A stretch of DNA of 64,000 nt from Hormiphora californensis (lineage: Eukaryota; Ctenophora; Tentaculata; Cydippida; Pleurobrachiidae). The notes below the pieces were generated by a model, which worked only from the letters and a program-made list of their open reading frames with translations, ran no database searches and was not told where the DNA came from. Location: assembly GCA_020137815.1 (NCBI GenBank), contig CM035350.1, forward strand, positions 3,299,037 to 3,363,036, written 5' to 3'. The position numbers and the translations under genes are program-made. Shown here one piece after another: positions 1 through 64,000 of the stretch; the first letter of the stretch is position 1, and the number at the start of each line of letters is the position of its first letter.

Positions 1-120
1 TGTATAGGGAGCTGTTTTGTTAAACTGCTTGGGTCAACTAGAGCTGTAATTGGCATAGGCAGTGGTGTAAAAAAGGTCATCTAAATTGAATGTATAGGGA
101 GCTGTTTTGTTAAACTAGAG
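1..120. repeat. Short direct repeat at the window edge
   Basis: A 26-base sequence at 1-26 recurs exactly at 91-116, and both copies are followed by or near 'agagctgt'. No coding signal is seen. The stretch from here to 743 shows no gene that I can support. Confidence 0.6.
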
Positions 121-743
121 CTGTGAGTCGTCTCCCCCATGATATATGAGAGAGACTGACAGTGTTTGTTGGGATACTGGCTAGACCAGAACATGCGCTA
201 ATTATAAGTAAACGTTTTTCAAGTGCAACCTTTCAGAACTTTACCCATAGCAACACCCTCTCCCTCTCTGATCTGTCTCTCTATTCGTCTCATCTAGTGA
301 CGCTTCCTTCCCCACCATATGTATATCACTCTCCCGCTCTCACTCTTTCAACCACTTTCCTAAGAACAGTGTTACACATGATACTGCAGCACGTGCCAAA
401 TGTCTCGGCAACTAGCGCCAAACAGCAATTATAACCTCACTCTTTTACAGCCGAGAAGCTACTACAACTATTAGCCTTACCCATGCTTACGTGGGCTTTG
501 TTATCTCTAGTGTTCTTTTCAAATCTATACTCCCTGCATCGTCTCTCGACTTTATACCGTGCCCTTTTTGTCTATAACTATTATAATAGTATAGTATAAT
601 ACCCCCCTTCTCCCGATTTGAAGCTCTCGCTCATGCGAGATGAACATGCTATGGAGTTCATAGCTTTTATTACAGTAATTATAAGCTGGTAGCAATACCA
701 TAATATTTTCTAATCTAATCATCAATACGACCAACTTCATCAA

Positions 744-946
744 GAGTAGAGAGAGAGAGGTAGAGATGGATAGATAGAGAGATAGAGAAAGATAGAGGAG
801 AGAGAGGTAGAGATGGATAGATAGAGAGATAGAGAAAGATAGAGGAGAGAGAGGTAGAGATGGATAGATAGAGAGATAGAGAAAGATAGAGGAGAGAGAG
901 GTAGAGATGGATAGATAGAGAGATAGAGATGGAGATAGTGAAGAGG
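744..946. repeat. 47-bp GA/GATA-rich tandem repeat
   Basis: The word gtagagatgg starts at 760, 807, 854 and 901, giving an exact 47-base period over about four copies. Both strands have open frames, but their proteins are pure repeat. Confidence 0.85.
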
Positions 947-1148
947 GAAAGGTTCTTCATGCTTCTATCATATTCATCTATGAACTTCAATAGAACACGT
1001 GTTCCGAGTTGTGTCCATCTATGATCTAGTTATGATATATCCATTACTACGTGCTTACAAGATACAAGTTTTGTACCACCTATACAAGTTTTGTAAACAA
1101 GCCTGATATGATCTATTTTTATCCTCTATCTAGTCTATAATATCCCTA

Positions 1149-1212
1149 TCAGGCCAATGCTCTGACCGTGCTCCTCGCAAATGAAAATAGGGTCAGGCCA
1201 ATCATCTGCAAC
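1149..1212. repeat. TGTCAG...CTGACA palindromic repeat pair, copy 1
   Basis: Two copies of the core tcaggccaatgctctgac (the second degenerate) flank a short spacer containing ctcgcaaatg. Related copies occur at 6531-6637, 7138-7219, 9580-9603 and 12296-12382. Confidence 0.55.
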
Positions 1213-1478
1213 GGTACTATCCTTTGCTAATATATGCTATCTAGATATGTTTGATGAATGCATTGAAGACCTTCTCGGTATTTTCATATCATATTTCTTA
1301 CCTTAAGTTTAGCTAGTTTTGCTATGTTTCTGTGAACAGCCGAGTCACTTTCTTTCCGAATAGGCACGGGCATGATTCACACACACAAGTAGTACAAAAG
1401 ATCACAGCTCAAAGATCAGAGTAGAATCAGAGTGTATATGCTGCACTACGCATGGATTCGAAATTGAAAACAACTAGT

Positions 1479-1683
<205 letters not shown>

Positions 1684-2324
1684 CGGATTATTGGCTGCAC
1701 GTTTATCACGTGGCTGTTACTGCTTGTCAAGGTACGCTTATATCTGAACACCACTACAAGCAGGTCTCGTAATGTAAGACAGCGAGTTGCTCCTATACGA
1801 GCTAGATTCTAGATACTGAGAATATATTCTAACATGTGTGTTGGTATGAGATACAATATGATAATATGATATTATTCATCGTGATCAGGAGAGAGAGAGG
1901 AACATCTCTGAATTCTTATCATAGGTTTATTATGATCACGACAGATAAGTAATGAGAATACATTGGCAATTGATGAACTTGGCATTGGCATGAATCCTAA
2001 AAATTTAAATTTAAGTTGTGGGTTTATAGTTCTTCGAGTAATGAAGCTGGGTGGTATGATGAGTAAAATGCACAGTTGATCTTTGGTGAATGTATAATTT
2101 GCACCAAAATATTTTTGATGGTAGGTACCTGCAGTATACGGATACCTATTGTATACCTATTGTAAAGATTTTAGTACAATACAAGAGGTGTGATTACTAG
2201 TCACTGATTAGTGCACCGATATAATATCATCTCCACTGAAAGGGTCCAAGGTTCACACTTCGCGGGCTACTGTGATCAACGATTGGTAATATTATCACAG
2301 CATATACCCAGCTATCCTTATCAT

Positions 2325-2740
<416 letters not shown>

Positions 2741-3004
2741 CTCCTACCTGTGATCACACCACACAGTAGGTTCAACAGAGTACACCTTCTCTGATCATTC
2801 AATCACTACCACAGACCTCGTCACGTATCATCGTCAAGACCTACTGACAACTATACAGCAGATATCTCTCTAAAATCTATCATTTTTTGAGAAGTTTTGC
2901 AGCTTTAGGTGGTATAGAAAAGTATAGCTCTCTCTCGTTCTTCTTCTCTCTGTATGTACTTGGACTGTACTTATACTTTATATTGGAAAGTAGGCTGCCC
3001 ATTC

Positions 3005-3008
<4 letters not shown>

Positions 3009-3080
<72 letters not shown>
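3009..3080. repeat. (CT)n microsatellite
   Basis: About 70 bases of CT repeat. From 3081 to 4022 the sequence is pyrimidine-rich and has no gene that I can support. It is the upstream region of the alpha2/delta gene. Confidence 0.9.
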
Positions 3081-3083
<3 letters not shown>

Positions 3084-4022
3084 TATAGCACTATAGTACT
3101 GGACGAACTACCTTACCAATGCTTTATGCCACCCGTTTTTACATTTATCCACCGCTCTTTCTTGGTTGATAATCCGCCGCTCTCTTTTTTACATTTCACA
3201 CTTTACTTCCCGTTCGAAGTTCGAACCATTTTCTATGATAACGCCTCCAGCCCGCCCGTACATGCTGCATACTTTAGTGGTATATTGCTTGTCAGTGGTA
3301 TCAGCCTCCCTTTCAGCTGAACGTGGACGATTTTTGTAGACAGCCGTCCCTCTCTCTCCCTCTCTCTTTCTCTCCTCCATCCTTCTTCTCTATCTCCCCC
3401 TTCTCACATGTCGTCTTTGGAAATTGTCATTAGCACGTATATACAATATAACCAGGGCGGTGGTCCACTACAGGCCTATATTCATTACTATATGGAGCTA
3501 GACCGAGCTGTAATTGGAGGGCAACCCCTGCTGTTAATCTCTCTCACACTTCCTCCAGTCCATCTCTCCCCCAAACCGCAATCCGTCACAACTATAGTTC
3601 CTCCTTCCTCCTAATAATAATATGGACTGGGAGCTGCTGTTAGAGCCTCATTGTGTGCATATATATTTTATATTGCTAGTATTATATGTGTGCCCTATCC
3701 AGTAACGCTCCACTGATGCATAGCTCTCTGTTTGTGAGATGAAGAACCCAAATCTTAGCTATTATAGAGTTCGACTTGATCGCTTTGTTCGACCCTCTCT
3801 CTCTCCGCGATCATCTTGGCTCTCTCTCCGTGTCCCGAAACTAGAAAAATTTGAACAAAACAATTAGTTTAACTGGTGTGCCACTGAAACCGAGTTGCTT
3901 CTAAAAGATCTAGATCCTATCTTATCTGTTGTTCAACTTCATACTTTTAGTATTTTGTCTAATGTAGAACGGGCCTCCGACTCTGATCAAGTGAATTGTT
4001 CCTTTCCCCCTAAGCTCACCTA

Positions 4023-23875
<19,853 letters not shown>

Positions 23876-24021
23876 ATGCGAAATTAAATTGTCTAGATTA
23901 GGGGAAGAGAAAAGAACCTGTTAAATATTAAAGACATATCTGTGTTCCCCTCTCACTTTAAATAATATTAGTACTTCAAATAATAATATTACATAGTTCT
24001 ACAAATAATTACTCCCATTGA

Positions 24022-24027
24022 AATAAA
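24022..24027 (+). promoter_or_regulatory. Poly(A) signal AATAAA for the alpha2/delta gene
   Basis: AATAAA lies 147 bases after the alpha2/delta stop codon and before the oppositely oriented dehydrogenase 3' end. Confidence 0.5.
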
Positions 24028-24304
24028 ATAAGATTGCGTTACATAAGCGTCTTTTAGTTGTAGGTTACTTGCAACCTGACAATCTAGATTGACCTAATAC
24101 AGTATTTTAGTTCAGTGTTTTAACTATATATCGGTATTCGTTATAGCAAGGGTAGTGACAGAGCTCCCTTGCTATTTAACACTCCCTATCCCTACAGAGT
24201 CTCAGTACAAGGGTCAACTCAGTTCCTATAATATGAGGTACAGCTCATCTAACAACTCCTAGATGGTCTGGTACCCTTCTCTAGATATTATGTAATATCC
24301 GCTG

Positions 24305-31608
<7,304 letters not shown>

Positions 31609-31963
31609 TCTAAAATCTAAAAAGACAACAGTTGTAAACTGACTATATATGTACTGTGATATAATACGATGTAAATAATTGATATATAATATGGTTAAAG
31701 AAAAACCCTGACCAATCGTTACCTCGAACCACGAACCAACCGCAACGATTTCGCTAAATCAAAATGTTTGTGCTAGCTAATCAAAATAACTTACTAAATT
31801 TATGTAATGTAATGTAATGTAATATATGCATTTAATATACCACTTTCTAGTGTAAATAATACGGTGTCCGTATTGATAGCCAACGCTATACGAACACACA
31901 CACTTCCTAAAGTGGTTATAAGACCAAAAAACACGAACGTTCTACGTAAACATACGAAACGAG

Positions 31964-33004
31964 TTAGTAACCCATTTTAATGATCCCGTTTTGAATGTAA
32001 TATTTCCCATTTGGATCTTCCAGTCTAAGCCTCTTTACGGTTTCTACTAGTTGTTTTCGTTCCTTTTGTTGAACAGGAGTCAGATCCGGTGAGAAAAATA
32101 CAGATGAAAAGTTTTCCGATTGTTTCAAGAGTTTTGCTTTCCTAAGAAGTGCAAACAGAGATTCTCTGCTCTCCAGAGAGATAACCAGTGGTCTCGTTTT
32201 GGAACTTGAATCCAGTTTTTGGCCGACTCGTTTCATTGATTTAGTAACAGGTTTCTCATTTAACTCTTCGAATAGTTCTTTCACTGAGATTGAATCAACT
32301 CGGGTCGTAGACTCAGGTAAACCAAACACCACGAGGTTTTTAGCTCTATCAGGCTCCACCACTGCATTGCTAGACGCTGAGCTCCGAGGGGTTGCTGCAT
32401 TTTTCACTACCTTAGGGGTGATCACAGAGCAGTTTTGACTCAAAACGGTAGAATATGCTTTCATTTTAGCAACAGAACTGGACGTAGACTCGAGATGGCG
32501 GTCTTGTAGAGCGATAATCTTCTTCTGTAGGTCAATTACAGAGATCCGATGCTTATCAAGTTCCTCCTTGCATTTCTGCATGCGCAGTTCAGCTTCTTTC
32601 ACTTTACAATCCATGACATGCTGAGAATTCATATACCGATTTACAACACGTATACTGCTAACAATAGTCCTGCTACTCAGATTAATAACCTCCTCAATGC
32701 TACAGTTTTTGAACGCATTCCTTAACATTCTATCATGATCGTCGATTTGGGCGTCACTGCTAGTGTACCTCTTGATTTTAGCATGATCAATGTCCCAATC
32801 TTGAGGGTTGGGATTAGCTTCCATTTCTTTCCGGCAGTCAGGGTTGAAGATCATTGAAAGATGAAGAGCCCATGTTGCGATTGAGTCATCATTTATCATA
32901 GGGCTATCACCCTTCTCCTCTGTCGTTGTCATTTCTACACCTAGAGGCCGAGCCTCAATAAATAGTTTTACGTTGTAGTTGATGAAAGTTCTAGTCAAGC
33001 TCAT
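31964..33004 (-). CDS. Retrotransposon ORF1-like protein (coiled coil plus RRM-like region)
   Basis: A single-exon frame of 346 residues. The middle (about 120-170) is heptad-rich and likely a coiled coil. The C-terminal half has a pattern common in ORF1 proteins of non-LTR retrotransposons: AKNLVVFGLPES, a basic RVGQKLDSSSKTRPLVISLE stretch, LLRKAKLLKQSE, VFFSPDLTPVQQKERKQLV and DPNGKYYIQNG. Such proteins bind nucleic acid as chaperones. No endonuclease/reverse transcriptase frame lies next to it, so it is an orphan ORF1, a truncated element or a domesticated gene. It starts 355 bases upstream of the TDH start on the same strand. Family assignment is by motif memory, so moderate. Confidence 0.55.
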   Translation of the reverse strand: MSLTRTFINYNVKLFIEARPLGVEMTTTEEKGDSPMINDDSIATWALHLSMIFNPDCRKEMEANPNPQDWDIDHAKIKRYTSSDAQIDDHDRMLRNAFKNCSIEEVINLSSRTIVSSIRVVNRYMNSQHVMDCKVKEAELRMQKCKEELDKHRISVIDLQKKIIALQDRHLESTSSSVAKMKAYSTVLSQNCSVITPKVVKNAATPRSSASSNAVVEPDRAKNLVVFGLPESTTRVDSISVKELFEELNEKPVTKSMKRVGQKLDSSSKTRPLVISLESRESLFALLRKAKLLKQSENFSSVFFSPDLTPVQQKERKQLVETVKRLRLEDPNGKYYIQNGIIKMGY

Positions 33005-33224
33005 TAGCTCTAACTTTTGCCTAACAGACGGTCAATAACAGATGCCCTTCAAAAAATATGTAGATTTTAAATTTGCCCCCTCTCGTTTGGGCGCCGTTGC
33101 GATCTGCTTGTTTGGTGGCCTGTTTACAGGTGTGTGCTACCAAAAAAGTTGATTCACTAAAATGGCTCTAACCGCCAAACCACTCAACCGTTTTGGCTAA
33201 TTCGTTTATCTGGTAGGAAATGTC

Positions 33225-33295
33225 AAGGCCTAACCCCAGCCTAAACCCCAGCCCTAATCCTAACCATACTTTAGCCCTAACCGGTAACCTTGGCC
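33225..33295. repeat. Degenerate CCCTAA-like repeat
   Basis: About eight irregular repeats of taaccc/cctaa words (aaccccagcctaaacccc, gccctaatcctaacc). It resembles a decayed telomere-type repeat, but the periods are irregular. Confidence 0.4.
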
Positions 33296-33413
33296 TATGC
33301 TACAGGCCCTAGAAGCCGTGGAAAACGCGCGCACTTGGGGTCTGCAGCGCATGCCAACCGGTAACCCTAAAAACCGTTTGTCAGATTTTGACGCTGGCCC
33401 TCGCGCTCTCGTT

Positions 33414-34776
33414 TACGGTGGCTGATTCACGCCAACTTTTTTCTCGATGAAAAAATATCAAAGAAAAATTACGAAGAAAAATTTCAATGAAAAAAAACAC
33501 ACACAAACTTTTTTGGCGTGAATCAGCCACCAGCCATGGCTGATCTCCGCCAACGTTTCACAAAAAAACGTTGGCGTGAATCAGCCACCCCATGGCTGAT
33601 CCACGCCAAGTAACGTGTTTCGACCTAGAACTCACTAGAGGCAAGCCAATTCCGGTTGTACATCCTAGGTATGGGTCTCCTGAACATGAAAAACCAAAAT
33701 GTCAGTCTCAATTGTTTGGGGGGAGGTGTGTAATTAGCCCCTAATTGATTGGTAATTGAGCATAAGGAGAAAAACGCTGTATATACCCTTAGGAAAGGAG
33801 AAGAGACACAATTAAGGGCACCAAAGTGTTCAGCGTCCTCGCATTATTGGGGATAGGTGCCAGAATTAAGTCTCTATCTCATCTGGTTAATTGGATAATT
33901 GGATAATTAAGTATGCATATAGCCGTTTGCTGGCCATATGGCTATAAGCCACTTAGGAATGGTTTAGAGACTTTTCATTGGTGCCATTTTGAAGGCAATG
34001 GCCAAGTTATGGGGGGTCGATGTCGGACTTTTAAGCTCTATCTTCAACCGTTTAGCCGTTATTTGGCTTTAAAGGTGCTCAAAATTAGCAAAAAACGGTA
34101 AAAAGCCCGATTTTGAGCACCTTTAAAGCCAAATAACGGCTAAACAGTTGAAGATAGAGCTTAAAAGTCCGACGTCGACCCCCCTTAACTTGGCCATTGC
34201 CTACAAAATAGCACCAATGAAAAGTCTCTAAACCATTTCTAAGTGGCTATAGCCGTATGGCCAAAAACGGCTATGTGCATACCTAATTATCCAATTATCT
34301 AATTAACCAGATGAGATAGAGACTTAATTCTGGCACCTATCCCCAATAATGCGAGGACGCTAAACACTTTGGTGCCCTTAATTGTGTCTCTTCTCCTTTC
34401 TTAAGGGTAGATACAGCGTTTTTCTCCTTATGCTCAATTACCAATCAATTAGGGGCTAATTACACACCTCCCCAAACAATTGAGACTGACATTTTGGTTT
34501 TTCATGTTCAGGAGGCCCATACCTAGGATGTACAACCGGAATTGGCTTGCCTCTAGTGAGCTCTAGGTCGAAACACGTTACTTGGCGTGGATCAGCCATG
34601 GGGTGGCTGATTCACGCCAACGTTTTTTTGTGAAACGTTGGCGGAGATCAGCCATGACTGGTGGCTGATTCACGCCAAAATATTTTTTGTGTTTTTTTTT
34701 TCTTTGAATCTTTTTTTCTTCTTTTTTTTCTTTCGATTTTTTCTATTAAAAAAGTTGGCGTGAATCAGCCACCGTA
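33414..34776. mobile_element. Fold-back element, about 1.36 kb, nested palindromes
   Basis: Ends tacggtggctgattc and gaatcagccaccgta; the two arms mirror around about 34098. Within each arm the word gtggctgattcacgccaa recurs in alternating orientation three times, giving hairpins inside the arms. No transposase. It lies between the ORF1-like gene and LRRC34a; 34777-35224 holds no further supported feature. Confidence 0.92.
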
Positions 34777-35224
34777 CTCGTTTTTCTAGAGCGGGAAAAA
34801 GTTCAACATTAACCTGCGCGCCACACTGTGGCAGCGTGAGCACATGGATTTAACGCGTGTTCCAGTCACTCTATTTATACGTCTCTGCGCGGCGGTACGC
34901 TGTACTGTGCTATTTTCCATTTTGAAATTTTGTGTCCAAATTTGGCAAAATCCCTTTTGCTAAGGTCTTGGAATGTGCTACATAACAGCCTCCTCATGCG
35001 TATGCCAAGCACTTTCCGGGTGACAAGCAGTCGGTAACCCCTTTAAATTGCATAATACATACCGTGAATAGCAGTGACTTTTTATCTTTCGAGTTTTGCG
35101 ACAAAATCTCACACCCAACACTTCCCCGCGGCCTCAAAATATTATTATTTATTATTAAATCTGTTTACAATAACTTGACACTGTCAATATTGTCAAAATA
35201 TAAACATAATTACATTTTTGTAGC

Positions 35225-36418
35225 ATGACTGATAGCGAAGCAGAGAAAGAGGTCGAAAACCTAATTTCAGTATATAAAGAAGCATGTAAGAAAGTCGAAA
35301 AACCTCCCATCAACAAATTTGTGGAGTTTCTCAACCTTGTCGACAAGGAAAATGAGCCTTCAATTGATGGATATAACATTGACCTCAGTGGGAATCTTCC
35401 AGAGTTCAAATACAACCGGCTCGATCATAACGATGCTATCGCAATTGCTAGGGAGCTCAGCGAGGACTTTATCATTTCAGATCTGAACCTTTCCTTCAAC
35501 AACATTGAAAACACTGGTGCCATTGCCCTCGGAAAGTCTCTCCAGGACAATAAGTTCCTTGAATCACTGGACCTTTCCATGTGTGACATTGATGTCAAAG
35601 GAGTTGAGGCAATCTGCACTGGCCTACAAATGAATGACAACCTGAAACGGTTGAATCTCAAGGGGAACAAGTTTGGGAGGCAGGGTGGCATTCTTCTCTC
35701 TGCAACTCTTCAGGTTAACTCCACCCTCCGTGATTTGAACATTGCAGACACAGACCAGACAAACGAGAGTCTTATTGCCCTGACAACGGTCCTTCATCAT
35801 AACACCACTATCAAAAAGCTGGATGTGAGCAATCCCCTACTTGTGAGCGAGCAAGAGGAAACCACTGTCCACTTTTCCAAAATGCTCAAAGTCAACTATG
35901 GGCTGACTGAGTTGAGGCTCTGCAAACACGGAATCATGGACTTTGGAGCTAGTCAGCTGGCGGATGCCCTTTGCGACAACAACTCTCTCCTTTTCCTTGA
36001 TTTAGGATGCAATAAGATCAGTGAGGATGGAGCCAGAGCGCTGGCCGGGCTCATCCGACAAAACACTCCCCTGAAAAAGTTATCTCTGACCTCCAACAGG
36101 ATCGGTGACAATGGAGTTGTAGTGATCAGTGAGGCCGTCGCTACTAACAACTGTAATCTCACCACCCTCATGGTAAACAATAATGGTATCACGGAGAAGG
36201 GTCTGTGTGCTGTAGCTGCGGCCCTTCGTCTCAACATCACCCTCACCAATGTCTACATCTGGGGCAATGAGCTGAGGAACACAGCGTGCGATGCTTTTGA
36301 GCGGCTGATGGATGGAAACAAACCCCGGATTCTACCTCATAACACGGATATTGAGCCATACAAAGTAGATGGAGTTACCTACCTGTCCGAGGCTGGACAC
36401 TACCTATTCTCTCATTGA
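35225..36418 (+). CDS. LRRC34: LRRC34-type leucine-rich repeat protein, copy a
   Basis: An intronless frame of 397 residues. After an acidic N-terminus (about 1-55) come about nine ribonuclease-inhibitor-type leucine-rich repeats, for example LDLGCNKISEDGARALAGLI and LSLTSNRIGDNGVVVISEAV. Family marks of LRRC34 are visible: NPLLVSEQEETTVHFSKML, VYIWGNELRNTACDAFERL and the C-terminal VDGVTYLSEAG. LRRC34 is a conserved animal protein of poorly defined role, often expressed with ciliary or germline genes. A paralogue follows 163 bases downstream on the same strand, then the dynein. The start ATG lies one base after a tttttgtag acceptor-like motif, so a 5' UTR intron or trans-splice site is possible. 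AATAAA at 36483 follows the stop. Confidence 0.88.
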   Translation: MTDSEAEKEVENLISVYKEACKKVEKPPINKFVEFLNLVDKENEPSIDGYNIDLSGNLPEFKYNRLDHNDAIAIARELSEDFIISDLNLSFNNIENTGAIALGKSLQDNKFLESLDLSMCDIDVKGVEAICTGLQMNDNLKRLNLKGNKFGRQGGILLSATLQVNSTLRDLNIADTDQTNESLIALTTVLHHNTTIKKLDVSNPLLVSEQEETTVHFSKMLKVNYGLTELRLCKHGIMDFGASQLADALCDNNSLLFLDLGCNKISEDGARALAGLIRQNTPLKKLSLTSNRIGDNGVVVISEAVATNNCNLTTLMVNNNGITEKGLCAVAAALRLNITLTNVYIWGNELRNTACDAFERLMDGNKPRILPHNTDIEPYKVDGVTYLSEAGHYLFSH

Positions 36419-36482
36419 ACTTTTATATCAGATAAAATCCAGATTTATTGTTTAGACTGTTGAAAGTGTTGAAATTGTAAAA

Positions 36483-36488
36483 ATAAAA
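36483..36488 (+). promoter_or_regulatory. Poly(A) signal AATAAA for LRRC34a
   Basis: AATAAA 65 bases after the LRRC34a stop and 99 bases before the LRRC34b ATG. Confidence 0.55.
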
Positions 36489-36581
36489 TTGAAATTGTTC
36501 GCTTAGAAATTGAGAAGTTTGTTTTCTCCAAACTCTGTCGTCCATTACTTTCTACCTCAATATAAACGAATTTTGCCCAGG

Positions 36582-37766
36582 ATGGACCCGCTCGAAAACA
36601 CTGAAAGTCCAGAATGCCAGCGGCTTAAAAAGTTATATTTCGATGCCTGTGAGGAGCATGGATGTTTCCATCTCGATCCCCTCGTTGACATTCTGGAAGG
36701 ACACAGCCCTCATGGAACACGTCTTATCCTCCGGGGAAACATGAAAATGTTCAGAAAGAAGGCCCTCACGGACTCTGATTTCCTTGCCATGGCTATGGTC
36801 CTCAGAACGGACACTTTTATAACTCGTCTAGACCTCTCCTACAACTCAATCAGCGATGAAGTTTGTGTAGGTCTGGGGGAGGCAATTGCAAAGAACAAAA
36901 CCCTCAAACAGCTCAACCTTTCGATGTGCGATCTAAGCGTTGATGGTTGTTTTGCGATTTGTAAGGGCCTGGAATTCAATTATGCCATCACCCACGTCAA
37001 CATGTCGGGCAACAGTTTCGGTCGGGATGGCTCTGTGGAGCTGGCTGCCACCCTCCAACTAAACAACACCATAACCCACCTCTACCTATCATCCACCCAC
37101 CAAACCGCCCAGAGCGTTATTCCTGTGTGTACTGTGGTTAGCTGTAATGGTACGGGAATCCAACATTTAGATCTCTCCCGGACCATCCCTCCCTCAGACC
37201 CTGAGGTGCTGGGCGAGCATGTCAACAGGCTGCTAGTCCTCTGCAACACTCTCACTTCCCTTCGGCTGGCTAAGTGCGATCTGACTGATGTTTGTGTGAA
37301 GATTATCGCACCTGCACTTGTACAAAATGTAACCCTGACCTCTCTTGACCTGTCCTGTAACAAAATCTCCAGCGACGGCGCCAAGACTCTAGCTGAGGTG
37401 CTGCGGGCGAACCAAACCCTACTGGAACTAAAGATGTGTTCTAACCGTATAGAGGACGAGGGTACAGTGGCACTGGGTCTGGTACTTTCTAGTGGGAATG
37501 ATACCCTGAAAAAGCTGTGGATAACAAACAATTCGGTGACGGGCCGAGGTTTGTCTTCCCTGGCTAACGCCCTTCAATTCAACATGACCCTATCCCACGT
37601 GTACATTTGGGGTAATGCTCTCGACAATATGGCCTGTAATGCCTTCTCTCATCTTCTTATGGGAGAGACACCTAGATTGAGGAGTTCAAATGTGGACATA
37701 AAACCATATGTGGTGGACGGGGTTAACTATCTGGCGGAACAGGGTCGACATGGATTCTCCCATTAG
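36582..37766 (+). CDS. LRRC34: LRRC34-type leucine-rich repeat protein, copy b
   Basis: A tandem paralogue of the preceding gene, 394 residues, intronless. I chose the ATG at 36582 (MDPLENTESP) over the upstream in-frame ATG at 36510 because it matches the paralogue's N-terminal length and follows a gaattttgcccag acceptor-like motif by one base. The repeats include LDLSCNKISSDGAKTLAEVL and LKMCSNRIEDEGTVALGLVL; the C-terminus has VYIWGNALDNMACNAF and VDGVNYLAEQG. Its equivalent of NPLLVSEQEE is diverged (IPPSDPEVLGEHVNRLL). Divergence across the whole length shows an old duplication. Short spacing on both sides suggests coordinated or polycistronic expression, which is inference. Confidence 0.86.
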   Translation: MDPLENTESPECQRLKKLYFDACEEHGCFHLDPLVDILEGHSPHGTRLILRGNMKMFRKKALTDSDFLAMAMVLRTDTFITRLDLSYNSISDEVCVGLGEAIAKNKTLKQLNLSMCDLSVDGCFAICKGLEFNYAITHVNMSGNSFGRDGSVELAATLQLNNTITHLYLSSTHQTAQSVIPVCTVVSCNGTGIQHLDLSRTIPPSDPEVLGEHVNRLLVLCNTLTSLRLAKCDLTDVCVKIIAPALVQNVTLTSLDLSCNKISSDGAKTLAEVLRANQTLLELKMCSNRIEDEGTVALGLVLSSGNDTLKKLWITNNSVTGRGLSSLANALQFNMTLSHVYIWGNALDNMACNAFSHLLMGETPRLRSSNVDIKPYVVDGVNYLAEQGRHGFSH

Positions 37767-38019
37767 TGTGTGACTGCCTATTTTATTTGTCATTTCGAGA
37801 TTGTTCTTTGTAATTGTGTCATTGTGTTATTTCGTTTAGTATGAAGCTCTGAGCTTTTTGTAAAGGTAACTTTTGAATTGTATCAACTTTTGGATTTCAT
37901 TTCACATAACTTCACCATGTCTTACTGTTTCCCACCCGGACTGGGTTAAATACCCTCGACTAACCACGCTCCCTGTTTCTAGAAAATAATACCGAGCTAT
38001 ACTAACCACTAACCGCCAC

Positions 38020-64000
<25,981 letters not shown>

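Overview
The window is nuclear DNA from a multicellular animal. It has GT-AG introns and the genes of ciliated, signalling animal cells: an axonemal dynein, LRRC34, a calcium-channel alpha2/delta subunit, an ionotropic glutamate receptor and a 7TM receptor. Short introns, nested genes, many fold-back elements and an alpha2/delta-like gene beside a glutamate receptor suggest a non-bilaterian animal. A sponge is my best guess. Calcareous or homoscleromorph sponges would fit, because glutamate receptors are reported there and not in typical demosponges. This is inference; no rRNA or mitochondrial marker is present.

Layout. 1-4022: simple repeats, mostly (CT)n, with no gene seen. 4023-23875 (+): a complete 12-exon alpha2/delta-like calcium-channel subunit. 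Its introns hold fold-back elements, MITEs, a homopolymer-rich stretch of doubtful quality (about 18990-20560) and an antisense single-exon GPCR (10615-11680). 24305-31608 (-): a complete 9-exon L-threonine 3-dehydrogenase. A small plus-strand gene (26658-27541) sits inside its intron 5, and structured cloverleaf repeats sit in its introns at 29.4-31.2 kb. 31964-33004 (-): a retrotransposon ORF1-like protein. 33414-34776: a large fold-back element. 35225-37766 (+): two intronless tandem LRRC34-type genes. 38020 to beyond 64000 (+): an outer-arm (DNAH5/DNAH8-type) dynein heavy chain, of which 33 exons (about 2262 residues) are visible. Its introns carry an antisense single-TSP1 secreted protein, an antisense furin-site secreted precursor, an intronless glutamate receptor and several fold-back elements.

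Exon joins were found by hand from splice signals and reading phase. Nearly all keep frame, which supports the models; the exceptions (alpha2/delta exons 7/8 and the GPCR frameshift) are flagged. The most striking observations are these. (1) The dynein AAA1 site has lost most of Walker A, the Walker B acidic pair and sensor I inside an otherwise intact frame. (2) Three short tandem arrays repeat a splice site, and in two of them only the exon-proximal copy keeps the frame. (3) A family of elements carries cloverleaf DNA ends (one long stem enclosing three hairpins). (4) Fold-back transposons flanked by TTAA include two that abut and share one TTAA. (5) An unrecognised secreted precursor has a furin-type site. 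(6) Several start codons lie just after strong 3' splice acceptors, and LRRC34a, LRRC34b and the dynein are tightly packed, so polycistronic or trans-spliced expression is worth testing.
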